The notes under the pieces: model-generated
Database searches by the model: none
Told to the model about the DNA's origin: nothing
What the model saw: the letters and a program-made list of their open reading frames with translations, nothing else
Assembly: GCA_036835325.1 (NCBI GenBank)
Contig: DAITMF010000006.1
Location: 1 to 64,000, forward strand
Length of the DNA: 64,000 nucleotides
DNA from: CAMCHP01 sp036835325
Lineage (GTDB): Bacteria; Bacteroidota; Bacteroidia; Flavobacteriales_D; Sanyastnellaceae
Direction: 5' to 3'
Made by a program: the position numbers and the translations under genes
Shown here: positions 63,201 through 64,000 of the stretch, one piece after another
Position numbering within the stretch: the first letter of the stretch is position 1
Layout of the letters: every line of letters begins with the position of its first letter

Positions 63201-64000
63201 GTTCTGGGTAAACCTTGGTAACCCCATTCCAGGCAAAACCTTGGCCGATTGGAACAGTACCTTAATCACAACCGGTTTTCCGGGGTCTGATTTTCCGTCA
63301 AACACCTTTGTAAACATTCGGAAATACGACGAATCGGTTGCCGGTTTGCTAAACGAAGGTTTCACTGCTCCGCAGAGTGTAAACGACCCACTTGACGACA
63401 CCTTCGGATACCTGGTTTTCATGACCGCTGGCAGCCAATTTGTGAGCCTCACAGGAGGTATTCAGCAGGGCAGTAAAACGGTGCCCCTGACCTACACATC
63501 AACAGGAGTTGCTTTGAACGATGGATGGGAACTGGTGACGAACATCTACCCATCAGAAGTTGATTGGGAAGACGTTTACGCCGCATCAACCGGCATCGGA
63601 CCTACCTACTACATCTACAACGCCGAAGCCGGGTCGTATGTGAGCTACACTGCCGAACTTGGCCTGGGTACAGCCAATGGACACATACCAAGCGGACAGA
63701 GCTTCTGGGTGCAAACCATCCAGAGCGGTGCACAGCTTGTTTGGGAAGAAACCCATAAAAGCGACATGGGCACCAGCTTTGAGCGCGACATCAACCCGAA
63801 CATCAGTTACGTGAGCGTGGGCGCTTCAAGCGCAACTGCGAATCAGGCCGCCTACCTAGTTTTTGAAGAAGCATCAAGCCATGGCTTTGACCAAGGACGC
63901 GATGCCATGCACCTCGCCAGTATGAGCACCACGGCACCTGAAATCGCTTGGAAGGCATCGAGTGGTGAAGAACTCTTGGTGAGCCGAATTCCGCAGCAGT
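60262..64000 (+). CDS. Giant secreted protein with GEVED domain, partial at window end
   Basis: 1246 codons are present without a stop; the gene runs past the window. From ATG 60262 a long N-region precedes a signal-type segment (LFRWLATLLAFVFVLEASAQ). Residues 60-370 resemble the repeat-poor start of large Bacteroidota surface proteins (AVMSAGPVHYMENGEWKTIY, YPLVVDPTLDIYPDNAM). At about 375-555 is a lectin-like beta region (TINDVKVNYYITASLG). At about 660-795 is a GEVED domain (AAWIDWNGDGVFSVDENVLQ, VRMRVLCAWN, WGEIEEYTIAI). The remainder is beta-rich with NGDGVLNFDDDYTVSLYGDL. A T9SS sorting domain is expected beyond the window. The start is unsure because no clear promoter is seen in the 104-base gap. 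Confidence 0.82.
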   Translation, partial: MHSALLATGLKPASGFCSKFKLRILFRWLATLLAFVFVLEASAQRRRDPAAPVNPVSAVALDPSVVSASYKAGDNRWAALGTVAESASMTLPSGASDYIESAWREEPFGAYSAASELGDRRDMFTKHFLNENGSVTAVMSAGPVHYMENGEWKTIYTRIEQTPSGFANLHNAFKTYYPAVGSGAMTTVLPDGRSLSTMQNMRMFFLNDGEELDVRNAMASPARATGSVISYAGVYGPMLDLRISQGSTRHKMDYRILSPEFFASASPDVDFLVFEETVTLPDGVIAKREGAEIMLFEGGKLLGAFTAPLVVDENPSIPENEDTEDQLTPVITAEYLIVQNGTQLTVQTRVPMSWLLDEARGYPLVVDPTLDIYPDNAMWWTQLGASNDTGFNDLLGVGRGNITGSFQNFRSSVKFNTQSIPTGVTINDVKVNYYITASLGWAGSNRRVQFRQATTDPVDWPTFNEIFALAGQGTIYFSTLQNEHSSSGIWKTYDLGTTADAYLQNTSLGLGWFALGLNYLGSGYTGNNNRYVTFAGHSDANRPYLTVDYTGGCIEPTPAGTLTVNKSETVSNDVLTYTSSGGAGLIGYEISWDNFANVTFSATTEAIFNLYLSPNATETLSARAVYVDGGCPESTSNTVSTLINCSSQLSIGTSEGDFITNVSIESINNSSTSEFDTGDPTLILDAYQDFTALTANLCKGASFDLSVSGTEIFGANQGFAAWIDWNGDGVFSVDENVLQSAPAATATASVTVPLTAVEGNVRMRVLCAWNLTPNTDACFVADYQWGEIEEYTIAITGCVYYAVATGDADDEVWNRDPNSPTGQTAIFGPSSNFVVRNGQTVSITADLVCNDLTVESVNGDGVLNFDDDYTVSLYGDLVHTGGSIVAGDGRFTFNAGTPQTINVMGELHDVLVNNASGVSLATDLDLRGVLQIDQGNFTATPHRVRLISDANGTAAIGAIANGSAYIGEVNYERFIPSGNQFWVNLGNPIPGKTLADWNSTLITTGFPGSDFPSNTFVNIRKYDESVAGLLNEGFTAPQSVNDPLDDTFGYLVFMTAGSQFVSLTGGIQQGSKTVPLTYTSTGVALNDGWELVTNIYPSEVDWEDVYAASTGIGPTYYIYNAEAGSYVSYTAELGLGTANGHIPSGQSFWVQTIQSGAQLVWEETHKSDMGTSFERDINPNISYVSVGASSATANQAAYLVFEEASSHGFDQGRDAMHLASMSTTAPEIAWKASSGEELLVSRIPQQ
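61050..61066 (+). repeat. Copy of dispersed inverted-repeat element (TT-CNNC-TTC-GNNG-GATG)
   Basis: Reads TTCGGCTTCGCCGGATG. Other copies: TTCGCCTTCGGCGGATG at 6513-6529, 10028-10044 and (minus) 44857-44873; 16 of the 17 bases at 20129-20144 (minus); TTCACCTTCGGTGGATG at 16573-16589. The 4-bp stem around TTC is kept by paired changes. Confidence 0.5.

Overview
The window is chromosomal DNA from a member of the Bacteroidota, most likely Flavobacteriales or a close relative. Pointers are: type IX secretion (T9SS) cargo ending in gliding-motility C-terminal domains (CTDs), SprB-type, CUB, GEVED and choice-of-anchor L modules, a PorE-like OmpA protein, TamB beside TsaD, TAnnTTTG -7 promoter elements, and almost no Shine-Dalgarno sequences. 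I see no IS element, phage, CRISPR array, rRNA or tRNA.

Layout. 1-1.7 kb: mnmA (-) and a single-domain response regulator. 1.8-3.7 kb: an ECF sigma factor overlapping a membrane protein that looks like its anti-sigma factor but ends in a PKD domain and a degenerate gliding-type CTD. 3.8-21.7 kb: a run of very large secreted proteins, five of the six with the usual CTD start (AFTPNNDG-like) and NRWG core, plus two small secreted proteins translationally coupled to their large neighbours. 21.8-24.4 kb: a lipoprotein, a STAS-like protein and a T9SS type-A cargo protein. 24.5-30 kb: tamB and tsaD, divergent. 30-34 kb: an SRPBCC protein, an exonuclease/GIY-YIG fusion, a cyclophilin and a beta-barrel. 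34-38 kb: an ffh-folD-ribD-EamA operon (-). 38-43 kb: an AsmA-like protein with a coiled-coil tail, then a PorE-like OmpA protein. 43-50 kb: an FAD enzyme, and a long TPR protein paired with a beta-barrel. 50-56 kb: a PiT-like permease and a coupled fhs-fdhD-fdhF formate operon. 56-58.2 kb: a two-component system. 58.2-64 kb: a candidate small RNA, an S8 protease and a giant GEVED-containing secreted protein cut by the window end.

How it fits together. Much of the region serves the cell envelope: cargo for T9SS, an outer-membrane/peptidoglycan protein of the PorE type, AsmA/TamB lipid-transport-like proteins, beta-barrels and a secreted protease. The sigma/anti-sigma pair directly upstream of the cargo array could sense the state of cargo export. 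The metabolic genes centre on one-carbon chemistry (folD, fhs, fdhD, fdhF) and riboflavin (ribD).

Most unusual signals. (1) A dispersed DNA word, ATCCATCC (often followed by an A-tract, best form ATCCATCCCAAAAAC), occurs about 20 times on both strands and in several reading frames, roughly ten times the chance expectation by my eye count. (2) A second dispersed element, TTCGCCTTCGGCGGATG, has an inverted-repeat core whose stem changes in a compensating way between copies. (3) The anti-sigma protein ends in a T9SS-cargo-like domain. (4) Several genes have the -7 element exactly four bases before the start codon, which implies leaderless mRNAs. (5) There is a promoter-hairpin-terminator unit without a gene at 58.36-58.47 kb.
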